64,000 bases of DNA from Sphaerisporangium krabiense (lineage in GTDB: Bacteria; Actinomycetota; Actinomycetes; Streptosporangiales; Streptosporangiaceae). The translations under genes and the position numbers were made by a program. Each line of letters opens with the position of its first letter. The first letter of the stretch is position 1. The notes beneath the pieces are model-generated. The model saw only the letters and a program-made list of their open reading frames with translations, had not been told where the DNA came from and made no database searches. This document shows, piece after piece, positions 35,102-43,328 of this stretch. The stretch is from contig NZ_JACHBR010000001.1 of the NCBI RefSeq assembly GCF_014200435.1, positions 5,212,001 through 5,276,000 of the forward strand. Reading direction: 5' to 3'.

Positions 35102-35137
35102 CCCCCATACCGCACGAGAATTCGTGCTGCGTGGGGG
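35102..35137 (+). promoter_or_regulatory. Perfect two-step palindrome covering the ribosome-binding region of the DUF2075 gene
   Basis: CCCCCA (35102-35107), four bases, GCACGA (35112-35117), four bases, TCGTGC (35122-35127), four bases, TGGGGG (35132-35137). Both arm pairs are exact and symmetric. The structure ends six bases before GTG 35144 and its last arm is the likely Shine-Dalgarno (GGGGG), so in mRNA the hairpin would hide it. As DNA it could equally be an operator at the start site. Confidence 0.7.
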
Positions 35138-35143
35138 TAGTTC

Positions 35144-37030
35144 GTGACGGCGTTTCGGCAATCTGCCGAGGGTTTGGTCAAGCTCGCGTCGGAGTCGCTC
35201 CCGGAACGGCGGTTGAGTGAGCGACTTGTCGAACATCTGCGGATGACCACCGGAATCACACCCTCGCAGTCCGAGCGCCGGTCGTGGGACCGCAGCGTTC
35301 CCGTGCTCGCGAACGACCTGGTCGACGCAGGGCTTGGCGCGGTCGAGATGATGGTCGAGTACCAGCTACCCCTGACCAGCAAGCGAGCCGACGTGGTGCT
35401 CGCCGGCGTCGATCGCCGGACGGGCGGTGACGCCTACGTGGTCGTCGAGCTCAAGCAGTGGAGCCAGGCCGACCTTTACGAGGACGATCAGAAGCTGGTC
35501 CTGGTCGGAGGCATGTCCCAGCCGAAGCTGCACCCTTTGCTGCAGGTTCAGGGGTACTGCGAGTACATCGCCGACTTCGCCGCTGTTCTAGGGGGCGACC
35601 AGGAGGCGATCGGGGGCGTCGCCTATCTCCACAACGCCGCCGACCTCGATGTCCGCGACCTGTACGACCTCGTCCACGACGATCGCAGCCGGATGTTCAC
35701 CAAGACCCGGCGAGGGGCGTTCCTCGAGTACCTCCAGGACCGGTTTGCTCCGCGGCCCGGCGCGGAGGCCGCCGACCGGCTGCTCACCACCGCCGTGCGC
35801 CCCTCCAAGCAGCTCCTGAAACTCGCCGCCGCGGAGATCAAGGACCGCGAGCAGTTCAAGCTGCTCGCGGAACAGCGCCTCGCGTACGAGCTCGTCCTGC
35901 ACGACGTGGAGCAGGCCCGCCGGTCGAACTCCAAGGAAGTCGTCATCGTGTCGGGCGGGCCCGGCAGCGGGAAGAGCGTCATCGCGTTGGCGCTGCTGGG
36001 CGAGCTGACGCGCCAGGGACGGACGGCCTTCCACGCCACGGGGTCCAGGTCGTTCACGCAGACCATGCGCCGCTATGTCGGCAAGGGGTCGAAACGCGTG
36101 CAGTCCCTCTTCAAGTACTTCAACGACTTCGCGAAGACGGAGCCGAACGAATTCGAAGTGCTGATCTGTGACGAAGCACACCGGATCCGCGAGAACTCCT
36201 CGAACCGCTTCACGCGACGCAGCGACCGCACCGGCCGCCGCCAGGTGGATGAGCTGATCGCGGCCGCCCGCGTTCCGGTCTTCTTGCTCGACGAGCACCA
36301 GGTCGTACGTCCCGGAGAACTTGGCACGGTCGCGGACATCAGGAAGCACGCCGAGTCTCTTGGGCTGCGGGTACACGAGGTGTCGCTCGACGCGCAGTTC
36401 CGCTGTGGAGGCAGCCGGACGTACGAGAACTGGGTGCTCGGTCTTCTGGGGCTGGGCGGACGTACTCCCGAGGAATGGACGGGCGACGACCACTTCGAGG
36501 TCACTCTGGCCGACTCACCGCACGACTTGGAGGCGTTGCTGCGGACCAAGCGCGACAGCGGCTACTCCGCCCGCATGACCGCCGGCTTCTGCTGGAAGTG
36601 GAGCAACCCCAAGAACGAGGCCTTGGTCCCCGATGTGCGGATCGGTGATTGGGAACGTCCGTGGAACGTCAAGGACGAGCGGGCCGTGGGCGACGCCCCG
36701 CCGAGCGCGCTGTGGGCCACGGAGCCCGGCGGCTTCGGCCAGGTGGGCTGCGTCTTCACCGCCCAGGGCTTCGAATACGACTGGAACGGCGTCATCATCG
36801 GCCCGGACCTCGTGGCTCGTGACGGCAAGCTGGTCACGGTCCGCTCTGCGAGCAAGGACCCGGCGCTCACGAAGAAGGTCAGTGACGCGGAGGCGGACCG
36901 GCTGATCCGCAACAGTTACAAGGTGCTGCTCACCCGCGGCATGGTCGGCACCGCGATATACGCCGTGGACCCGGAGACCCAGCGGTACTTCGCCACCATG
37001 ATCGACCAGCCGCAGACAATCGCGGAGTGA
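35144..37030 (+). CDS. DUF2075 (Schlafen-type) helicase with N-terminal nuclease-like domain
   Basis: A 628-residue protein. The N-terminal part has a PD-(D/E)XK-like signature, D83 in SKRADVVLAG and E102 with K104 in VVVELKQW. The ATPase part has Walker A GGPGSGKS (271-278), DEAH at 343-346 in ICDEAHRIRE, VFLLDEHQVVRPGE and a late VGCVFTAQGFEYDW. This is the DUF2075 family, the helicase domain shared with group III Schlafen proteins. GTG 35144 sits next to a strong palindrome. It follows the zinc-ribbon helicase by 241 bases on the same strand, with no gene between. Several DUF2075 proteins are found in defence islands; that role is inferred here. Confidence 0.85.
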   Translation: MTAFRQSAEGLVKLASESLPERRLSERLVEHLRMTTGITPSQSERRSWDRSVPVLANDLVDAGLGAVEMMVEYQLPLTSKRADVVLAGVDRRTGGDAYVVVELKQWSQADLYEDDQKLVLVGGMSQPKLHPLLQVQGYCEYIADFAAVLGGDQEAIGGVAYLHNAADLDVRDLYDLVHDDRSRMFTKTRRGAFLEYLQDRFAPRPGAEAADRLLTTAVRPSKQLLKLAAAEIKDREQFKLLAEQRLAYELVLHDVEQARRSNSKEVVIVSGGPGSGKSVIALALLGELTRQGRTAFHATGSRSFTQTMRRYVGKGSKRVQSLFKYFNDFAKTEPNEFEVLICDEAHRIRENSSNRFTRRSDRTGRRQVDELIAAARVPVFLLDEHQVVRPGELGTVADIRKHAESLGLRVHEVSLDAQFRCGGSRTYENWVLGLLGLGGRTPEEWTGDDHFEVTLADSPHDLEALLRTKRDSGYSARMTAGFCWKWSNPKNEALVPDVRIGDWERPWNVKDERAVGDAPPSALWATEPGGFGQVGCVFTAQGFEYDWNGVIIGPDLVARDGKLVTVRSASKDPALTKKVSDAEADRLIRNSYKVLLTRGMVGTAIYAVDPETQRYFATMIDQPQTIAE

Positions 37031-37097
37031 GTTCATGGGCGTGCCTGCGGTTCGATTGCGGATATCGGCACGGGGCCACGCCCTCCGTCCTGCTGGA

Positions 37098-37238
37098 TCA
37101 GAACATGCTGAACCGTGCTGGTTCCCCGAGGACGGACGCCGCTCCGTCCAGGTCGGCGAGGCGGGCGGCCAAGGTGGCGGTGGCGAGGCGGTGGGGGAGG
37201 GCGACGCTGAACTTCAGGCCGCTGAGCGCCCATGGGTG
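37098..37238 (-). pseudogene. Remnant of a helicase-family C-terminus
   Basis: A 46-residue stretch, starting HPWALSGLKFSVALPHRLAT and ending ARFSMF before TGA, resembles the last residues of large actinobacterial DEAD/DEAH-box helicases. Upstream on this strand the frame continues into unrelated sequence, so only the tail survives. It lies just past the DUF2075 gene in the 434-base gap 37031-37464, which otherwise holds only the promoter and AAGGGAG site of the following gene. This suggests an older helicase gene was replaced when the neighbouring block arrived. The identification is from memory of the motif, not a search. Confidence 0.45.
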
Positions 37239-37464
37239 CGGCTTTTCATGTGAATCGCCGCGTGGCCGATGATGAGGCAGGTGCCGAAGCCGAGTGTTAA
37301 GAGGGGACGACCGCCCAACGAATTGCAGGGGCGGCTGTCCCCCGTGCGAGCTACCGGTGAATGTCCACCGTGCGGGGACGATTGCGGATCGGCGAATCCC
37401 TAGCGTTACTCGGCGAGCGGCGGTGTCTTCGTCGCTGAGCCCCCACACGTGTAAGGGAGTCGTC

Positions 37465-38286
37465 ATGCGGTTGTTGAAACAGCTCGTGCCCGTCGCGCTG
37501 GTCGCGTTCGTCGGCGTCGCGGTCGTGAGTGCGGTGAAGGGGAACGCGTTTCTGGCGCTGCCGCTCGGCGTGGCGACGGCCGTGGCCGCCGTGCTCGTGT
37601 ACGCGCGGGTGGTGCGGTGGTCCGAGCGCCGGACGCCGATGGAGGTGGCGGCGGAAGGCGCCGCGGGCGGCATCGCACGAGGGACGCTGGTCGGGGTCGC
37701 GCTGTTCGCGGCCGTCATCGTCAACATCGCTCTGGTGGGCGGCTACCGGGTCGACGGTCCGGGTTCGCCGGCGGGCGCGGCCGGGCTGCTCGGCCTCATG
37801 GCCGCCGTCGCGGTGACGGAGGAGCTGCTGTTCCGCGGCATCCTGTTCAGGATCGTCGAGGAACGCTTGGGAACGTGGCCGGCGCTGGCGCTGACCGGGG
37901 TGCTGTTCGGCCTGTCGCACCTGTTCAACGAACATGCCAGCTTGTGGGGCGCGATCGCCATCGCGATCGAGGCGGGCGGCATGCTCGCCGCCGCCTACGC
38001 CGCCACGCGCACCCTGTGGGTGCCGATCGGCGTGCATTTCGGCTGGAACTTCGCGGCGGCCGGCATCTTCGGCGCCGAGGTCTCGGGCAGCGGGACGCCG
38101 CAGGGGTTGCTGCACGGCGTGACGTCGGGTCCCGGCCTGCTCACGGGCGGTGAGTTCGGGCCGGAGGGGAGCCTGTACGCGGTGGTGGCCGGCCTGCTGC
38201 TGACGGGCGTGTTCATGTGGATGGCCCATCGGCGCGGCACCATGGTCCCGCTCCGGCGCCGGGCGACCGTTACGCTCGCCGAATGA
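37465..38286 (+). CDS. CPBP-family intramembrane protease
   Basis: A 273-residue membrane protein of the CPBP (CAAX protease / bacteriocin-processing, Abi) family. The three conserved motifs are present: EELLFRGILF, HLFNEH in the next helix and HFGWNF late in the protein. These supply the glutamates and histidines of the membrane-embedded active site. ATG 37465 has AAGGGAG upstream; an earlier in-frame codon would extend through the spacer. The stop overlaps the start of the histidine kinase gene (ATGA), so the protease is the first gene of a three-gene operon with a two-component system, and it may cleave or respond to a membrane signal for that kinase. Confidence 0.88.
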   Translation: MRLLKQLVPVALVAFVGVAVVSAVKGNAFLALPLGVATAVAAVLVYARVVRWSERRTPMEVAAEGAAGGIARGTLVGVALFAAVIVNIALVGGYRVDGPGSPAGAAGLLGLMAAVAVTEELLFRGILFRIVEERLGTWPALALTGVLFGLSHLFNEHASLWGAIAIAIEAGGMLAAAYAATRTLWVPIGVHFGWNFAAAGIFGAEVSGSGTPQGLLHGVTSGPGLLTGGEFGPEGSLYAVVAGLLLTGVFMWMAHRRGTMVPLRRRATVTLAE

Positions 38287-39440
38287 CCCATCTACGACGG
38301 CTCGCCGACCTGTGGCGGCGGTGCGATGTCGTGGTCAGGGATCTGCCGCTCGTGCTGCTGCTGGCCGTCGCATCGCTCCTGCCGGCGCTCCACGGCAAGG
38401 GGACGCAGGTCGGAGACCTCCCGGCCCGCCCCTTCGACGCGCCGGCGCTCGTGCTGATCGCTCTGGAATGCCTTCCGCTCGCCGTGCGCCGGCGGTGGCC
38501 GGCCGCGAGTCTGGCTCTGGTGTCACTCGGCTTCGCCCTCGACCAGCTCAGCGCCTACCACGTGTTCGCGAGCAACGCGATGCCCATCGCGCTCATCAGC
38601 GCGGGCGCCCACCTGGAGCGCCACCGGCGTGTCACCGTGGTCGTCCTGTCCCTGGCGTACGTGCCGCTGGCGCTCGCGGTCGGCCGGCTGGGCGCGACCG
38701 AGAGGCCGGAAGGGTACGTGGTGTTCTACCTGGCCTTAGCCCTCGCGTGGGGCACCGGGGCCTGGCTGCGCTCCACCCGCGCCGCCGAGGCCGAACGCCG
38801 CCGCCACGTCGCCGAGGCCACCCGGACCGCCGAACGCACCCGGATCGCCCGCGAACTGCACGACGTCGTCACCCACCACGTGACGGCGATGGTCGTGCAG
38901 GCCGAGGCCGCACGCTACCTGACCGCCGCCCCCGACCGCTTCGACGCGGCGCTGAGCAACGTCGCCGACACCGGCCGGCGGGCCATCACCGACCTGCGGC
39001 ACATGCTCGACCTGCTCAAAGCCCCTCACGACACCGACGTCGGCATGCCTTCCGCCGGTGGGCTCCACACCCTCGTGGAGCGGACCCGCCAGGCCGGGCA
39101 GCCGGTGGACTTCTCCGAAGAGGGGACCCCGGCGGAATCGGCGGGCAGCGCCGAGTTCGTCACCTATAGGGTCGTCCAGGAGGCCCTGACGAACGCCCTC
39201 AAACACGCCCGCGGCAGCCCCACTGTGGTTTCGGTGCGCTACGGCGAGAAGGAGATCAGCGTGGAGGTCGGCACCGGCCCCGGCATCGGCCCCGGGGCCG
39301 CCTCCCCCGGTGGGAGCGGGCGGGGTCTGGCCGGGCTCCGCGAACGGGTGGAGGCCCTGGGCGGCGAGTTCAGCGCCGACCGGGGGCCGGGCGGCGGCTT
39401 CCTCGTACGGGCCCGCATCCCCGCGGGGAGCCCGTCGTGA
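38283..39440 (+). CDS. Sensor histidine kinase (NarL/DesK type)
   Basis: A 385-residue kinase with about five N-terminal membrane helices, then the HisKA_3 phosphoacceptor box ARELHDVVTHHVTAM. The ATPase domain follows, with VVQEALTNALKHA (N box) and GRGLAGLRERV; its G1 box is weak (GTGPGIGPG). It autophosphorylates and passes phosphate to the response regulator encoded immediately downstream, with which it overlaps by four bases. It overlaps the CPBP protease upstream as well. The signal is unknown. Confidence 0.9.
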   Translation: MTHLRRLADLWRRCDVVVRDLPLVLLLAVASLLPALHGKGTQVGDLPARPFDAPALVLIALECLPLAVRRRWPAASLALVSLGFALDQLSAYHVFASNAMPIALISAGAHLERHRRVTVVVLSLAYVPLALAVGRLGATERPEGYVVFYLALALAWGTGAWLRSTRAAEAERRRHVAEATRTAERTRIARELHDVVTHHVTAMVVQAEAARYLTAAPDRFDAALSNVADTGRRAITDLRHMLDLLKAPHDTDVGMPSAGGLHTLVERTRQAGQPVDFSEEGTPAESAGSAEFVTYRVVQEALTNALKHARGSPTVVSVRYGEKEISVEVGTGPGIGPGAASPGGSGRGLAGLRERVEALGGEFSADRGPGGGFLVRARIPAGSPS

Positions 39441-40096
39441 CCGCGCCGATCCGGGTGCTGGTCTGCGACGACCAGGCGCTGATCCGCACCGGCTTCGCGA
39501 CGATCATCGACGGGCAGCCCGACCTGGAGGTGGTGGGCGAGTGCGGTGACGGCCGCACCGCGGTGGATCTCGCCCAGCGGCTGCGCCCCGACATCGTGGT
39601 GATGGACGTGCGGATGCCGGTGCTCGACGGCATCGAGGCGACCCGCCTGCTGGCCGGCGCCGGGGTGGAGCATCCGGTCAAGGTGCTCGTGGTGACCACG
39701 TTCAACCTGGACGAGTACGTCTACGAGGCGTTGCGGGCCGGGGCGAGCGGGTTCCTGCTCAAGGACGCCCCACCGGCGCAACTGCTGCACGGGATCCGCA
39801 TCGTCGCGGCGGGCGCCGCGCTGCTGGCACCGGAGGTGACGCGGCAGCTCGTCGGCCGGTACGCGTCGCGGATCCGCCCCGCCGAGGCCGCGCCGGAGCA
39901 CGCCGCGCTGACGCCGCGTGAGCTGGAGGTGCTGCGACTGATCGCCGACGGCCGGTCCAACAGCGAGATCGCCGCCACGCTGGTGATCAGCCAGGAGACC
40001 GTCAAGACGTACGTGTCGCGCATCCTCACCAAGCTCGACCTGCGCGACCGCGTGCAGGCGGTGGTCTACGCCTACCGCAGGGGCCTGGTGACCTGA
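39437..40096 (+). CDS. NarL-family response regulator
   Basis: A 219-residue regulator. The receiver domain has acidic residues VCDDQA, phosphoacceptor D in IVVMDVRMP, and K in FLLKDAPP. The C-terminal LuxR helix-turn-helix reads LTPRELEVLRLIADGRSNSE, then IAATLVISQETVKTYVSRIL. Start GTG overlaps the kinase stop (GTGA). It is the partner of the preceding kinase. Targets are unknown; the CPBP protease operon itself is a likely one. Confidence 0.92.
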   Translation: MTAPIRVLVCDDQALIRTGFATIIDGQPDLEVVGECGDGRTAVDLAQRLRPDIVVMDVRMPVLDGIEATRLLAGAGVEHPVKVLVVTTFNLDEYVYEALRAGASGFLLKDAPPAQLLHGIRIVAAGAALLAPEVTRQLVGRYASRIRPAEAAPEHAALTPRELEVLRLIADGRSNSEIAATLVISQETVKTYVSRILTKLDLRDRVQAVVYAYRRGLVT

Positions 40097-40111
40097 CCCG
40101 CGGCCCGGCCG

Positions 40112-40909
40112 TTACCGCGGATCGTGAGGCGTCTGATCGACGGCCGCCTCGCTGGATGGATGGCGGGTGGTGATGCCGGTGAGGACGAGGTCGATGCCGG
40201 CGAGGAACTGTTCGCGGTCGTCGTGCCCGCGCATCTGCTCGGCGATGGCCCGGACGAACGGGTATTCGCCGGGGTCGAGGTCCTGCCAGGCCTTGGACGC
40301 GGTGTCGAGGAACCGGGTGCGGTCGGCTTCGGAGAGGGGGGCGCTGTCGTCCCCGGTGTGCTGGGAGTTCTGCGTGGTGGCGCCGAGGATGTAGTGGATC
40401 AGCGCCGAGGACGTGGTGAACCAGTCGCCTCGCGGTACGCCCAGTGTGCGGATCGGCCGGCCGATGCTTTCGAACATCCGCAATGTCACCGGTCCCCAGG
40501 GGTTGCGGATGAGCTGCGCTCCGATCTGGGCGGCGAGCCATGGGTGTTCGGTGACCGCGTCGAACAGGGAGAGCGCGACGGCGCGGATCTCGTCCTGGGG
40601 TGTGCCGCCGGCCCTTCCGGCGTCGGTGGTCTCCGCGCCCTCGGCGGGCTCGGCCGGCGGGGCGGGGCGCGTGGGCAGGGCGGCGGCGAGGACGGTGTCG
40701 GCCGCCGCGTCCAGCAACTCGTCCATGGTGCCGATGTGCCAGTAGATCGCGCCGGATCCGGTGGCCAGGCGGCGGGTCAGCGCCCGGACCGTCAGGGCGT
40801 CCTTCCCCGCCACGTCCAGCAGTTCGACGGCGGTCTCCACGATGAGCTCCCGGGTGAGCACCTGCCTGCGTCGCGGTGAGCGAGGTTTCCGTACGGCCAT
40901 GCTTGACAT
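40112..40909 (-). CDS. TetR-family repressor
   Basis: A 265-residue regulator. The N-terminal helix-turn-helix reads LIVETAVELLDVAGKDALTV, then RALTRRLATGSGAIYWHIGT. The C-terminal region matches the TetR_C tetracyclin-repressor-like domain with IHYILGATTQNSQ. ATG 40909 is chosen; ATG 40900 is equally possible, and further upstream codons lie in the operator region. Three phased operators lie directly upstream of the start, so it is almost certainly autoregulated. The gene on the other side is broken, so its regulated partner may have been lost. Confidence 0.9.
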   Translation of the reverse strand: MSSMAVRKPRSPRRRQVLTRELIVETAVELLDVAGKDALTVRALTRRLATGSGAIYWHIGTMDELLDAAADTVLAAALPTRPAPPAEPAEGAETTDAGRAGGTPQDEIRAVALSLFDAVTEHPWLAAQIGAQLIRNPWGPVTLRMFESIGRPIRTLGVPRGDWFTTSSALIHYILGATTQNSQHTGDDSAPLSEADRTRFLDTASKAWQDLDPGEYPFVRAIAEQMRGHDDREQFLAGIDLVLTGITTRHPSSEAAVDQTPHDPR

Positions 40910-40920
40910 TCTGGCATGTT

Positions 40921-40973
40921 CTGGAGCATCGCTCCAAGATGGAGCAGTACTCCATGTTGGAGCGATGCTCCAG
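40921..40973. promoter_or_regulatory. Three phased palindromic operators upstream of the tetR gene
   Basis: Three 17-base dyads of the type TGGAGCnnnGCTCCA: CTGGAGCATCGCTCCAA (40921-40937), ATGGAGCAGTACTCCAT (40939-40955) and TTGGAGCGATGCTCCAG (40957-40973). They are spaced exactly 18 bases start to start. The first and third are exact reverse complements of each other, so the outer arms form a larger inverted repeat. They begin 12 bases upstream of the TetR start. Confidence 0.85.
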
Positions 40974-41096
40974 AATGCGTCTGGGCTCTCATGCGGCGGT
41001 CTTGACCGAAGGACCCGAAGGAGGCGCGACACGCGTGACGCGTTGTCACGCGGTCATTCGTAAATTGCAACCATTGTTACGCCACGTCCTGATCTC

Positions 41097-42452
41097 ATGC
41101 TGACCACCGCGATAGTGACGTGCCTCGCTCCCGCCCTGTTGGCGCGAGCGGCCGACCGGGATGTCACCATCACCCTCAACGCCGGCCGGGGAGATCACCA
41201 CCGCCGGTTTCTGGCAGACGATCGCCGGCACGGCCATCGGCGTGATCATCGGCTACGGGATCCAGGCGCTGTGCGTCGCCTCGCTGACGGCCAGCGGAGT
41301 GGGCGCCGCGATCATCCCGGTGGTCTGCACTCCTCTCCAAAGCGCGCTCACCGGCATCATGTCGCCGCTCCTGACTCACGCGTTCGACGAAGACCTGGGC
41401 AGCATTGAGGCGACCAGGGACATCATCCTGGGCGGGCTACTGGGGCTGGCCGGGGGGTATACCTGGGAGAAGTATCTCCTTCCGTGGGCGAAGAACGGGT
41501 TCCCCGCGGCCATCAAGAAGGCCGGCGGGTGGATCAGGAATCAGGTGCCCCGGCTCGACCGCTGGTTCGGTGGCACCGTCGGCCAGAGAGTGCAAGATCT
41601 CGGCGGGCGGTTCGAGGACCTGGAGCAGCTGATCGCCGATGAGACGGCGGCATGGGCCGGAGTCGGATCGAACCTTCAGCGGGAGCTGCGCGTCATGCCG
41701 CTGGGCGACTCCATCACCTATGGCACGGGCAGTTCGAACGGCGGCGGTTACCGGCCGACCCTCGACAGGCTGCTGCGAGAAGACGGGGCCGGCGTCGCGT
41801 TCGTCGGCTCGCAACGCTCCGGTCCGGCGCCCGACGCCCACGAAGGACGCCCCACCTGGACGATCTCCCAGCTCGCCGCCATCACGGACTCGGCGATGGC
41901 CACGTACCGACCGACCGTGGTGCTGCTGCACATCGGCACCAACGACATGAGCAACGGAGACGACCCGGCCAGGGCGTCGGCCAGGCTCGGCGGCCTCATC
42001 GACCAGATCCTCCGGGCCGACCCCAAGGTGATCGTCCTGGTCTCGACCCTCGTCCCGTCCTACTGGGGGCCGACCCAGACGAGAATCCCGCGGTTCAACG
42101 AGGCGATCCGATCGGAGATCGGGGCGCGGTGGGGATCCGGCAAGCACGTCTCCATGCCTTCACCGGCGCGCCGAAACTCGCACCCAGCGGTGTCGGGTCC
42201 TTCTACATGCGCAAGAACCACTTCATCCAGGCATGGTGCAACGACAGCGATGTACGGCGCCGCGCCGTACAGGAACGCGTCCTCGGCATGGCACGCCTGT
42301 ACGAGGTACGAACCCGAGCCGACCTGGCGGCTCGCGCCGAGGCACTCGCAGGTCAGTTGGAGGTGCCGCCCCCCTCCATGGACGACCTACGTGCCTACGC
42401 GCGGACGAACGAGATGCGCGATCACTTACGTCACTTGGACGCCCTCGAATGA
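41097..42452 (+). pseudogene. Broken SGNH/GDSL hydrolase gene fused to an unrelated tail
   Basis: ATG 41097 opens a frame reading like a signal peptide (MLTTAIVTCLAPALLARAAD, then RDVTITLNAG). One base appears lost near 41185, after which the coding continues in another frame from TPAGEITTAGFWQTI. A helical region is followed by an SGNH core with MPLGDSITYG, LLHIGTNDMS and VLVSTLVPSYWG. It stops resembling the family after GKHVSM (about 42157), before the catalytic Asp-His block. From about 42160 a third frame runs to 42452 with an unrelated tail, FYMRKNHFIQAWCNDSDVRR onward, also unrecognised. A separate start at ATG 42207 is possible for the tail (81 residues). Confidence 0.6.
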
Positions 42453-42543
42453 TCCTGTCTTTTCCTGGGCTCGCTCGCGATGTGGCACGCCGCCAAGCTC
42501 ACGTCTTACCCTGCGCCGGCGAACTGCGGTTCGGCACGGTGAG

Positions 42544-43203
42544 TCAGGTCAACGGCACCATGTCGTCGATCAGGATGAATTTGTTGCCGGTCGCGTAGGT
42601 GACCTGGAAGTCGCGGCGCAGGCCGATGGCGGCTGCGGAGAAGTAGAGAGGGCGGTGCCGGAGCAGGTACTTGGCCTTGCGGAGTGGGTCGTTGCCGCGA
42701 TCCGGCGCGTCGAGGTCGACGCCTGCGTGACCGTGTGCGGCGAGGCGTTGCAGGAAGGCGGGTATCTCGGCGGCGCGTTCCTGGACCTCGATGTCCCACT
42801 GCAGCGTTCCGCTCGCGTCGGAGACGGTGATGTCCATGAGCCGGTCCTCCATGGCGATGAGGTATCCCTTGGGAGCCAGTGCCGCATAGAGCCGGGCGTA
42901 TTCCACGGCCTGGACCAGATACTCCCAATTGATCGATGGCGTCCGCTGTTCGTTATGGCGGCTTACCCAGGCGTAGGGCCCCTTCCCGGGCGCCAGACCG
43001 AGCAGCGTGAAACGGTAGCCGCCGACCGGCTTGATGACTCCATCATGGTGGGCCGCCGCGACCAAGGCTCGTACCCCTGCGGGAACCCTTTGATGGACGG
43101 CGGCGAAGTAGGAGTCGGATACCTCGGGATAATTCCACTCCTGGCACGCCGCGCGCACCCATCCATGAACGAGGCTCAGGAATGCGTCTTCTGTCACGCC
43201 CAC
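42544..43203 (-). CDS. Hypothetical protein, 219 aa
   Basis: No family recognised. The protein is mixed alpha/beta with motifs PYAWVSRHNEQRTPSINWEY, YLIAMEDRLMDITVSD, LQWDIEVQERAAEIPAFLQR and LYFSAAAIGLRRDFQVTYAT. The conserved-looking DIEVQ might be a nuclease-like acidic motif, but a full PD-(D/E)XK pattern is not visible. It has no membrane segment or signal peptide. Start GTG 43203 is used; GTG 43197 with GGGG just upstream is equally likely. It is convergent with the broken SGNH gene and stands alone. Confidence 0.65.
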   Translation of the reverse strand: MGVTEDAFLSLVHGWVRAACQEWNYPEVSDSYFAAVHQRVPAGVRALVAAAHHDGVIKPVGGYRFTLLGLAPGKGPYAWVSRHNEQRTPSINWEYLVQAVEYARLYAALAPKGYLIAMEDRLMDITVSDASGTLQWDIEVQERAAEIPAFLQRLAAHGHAGVDLDAPDRGNDPLRKAKYLLRHRPLYFSAAAIGLRRDFQVTYATGNKFILIDDMVPLT

Positions 43204-43328
43204 CCCGCAACTCTGCCATGGGAGCCTCTGCCATCACAGATCCGTGAACAGCGTTCAGATCACAGGTTTCCGCTTGTGACGGACTACGCGGAATCACGGC
43301 GCCGACCCTGGGCCGGCGACGACGCCCG

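Noticed and set aside
25291-37030. A canonical BREX, DISARM or Pgl system
   Set aside because: There is no methyltransferase, PglZ-type alkaline phosphatase domain or DUF1998 protein in the block; only the helicase, kinase and nuclease elements are present.
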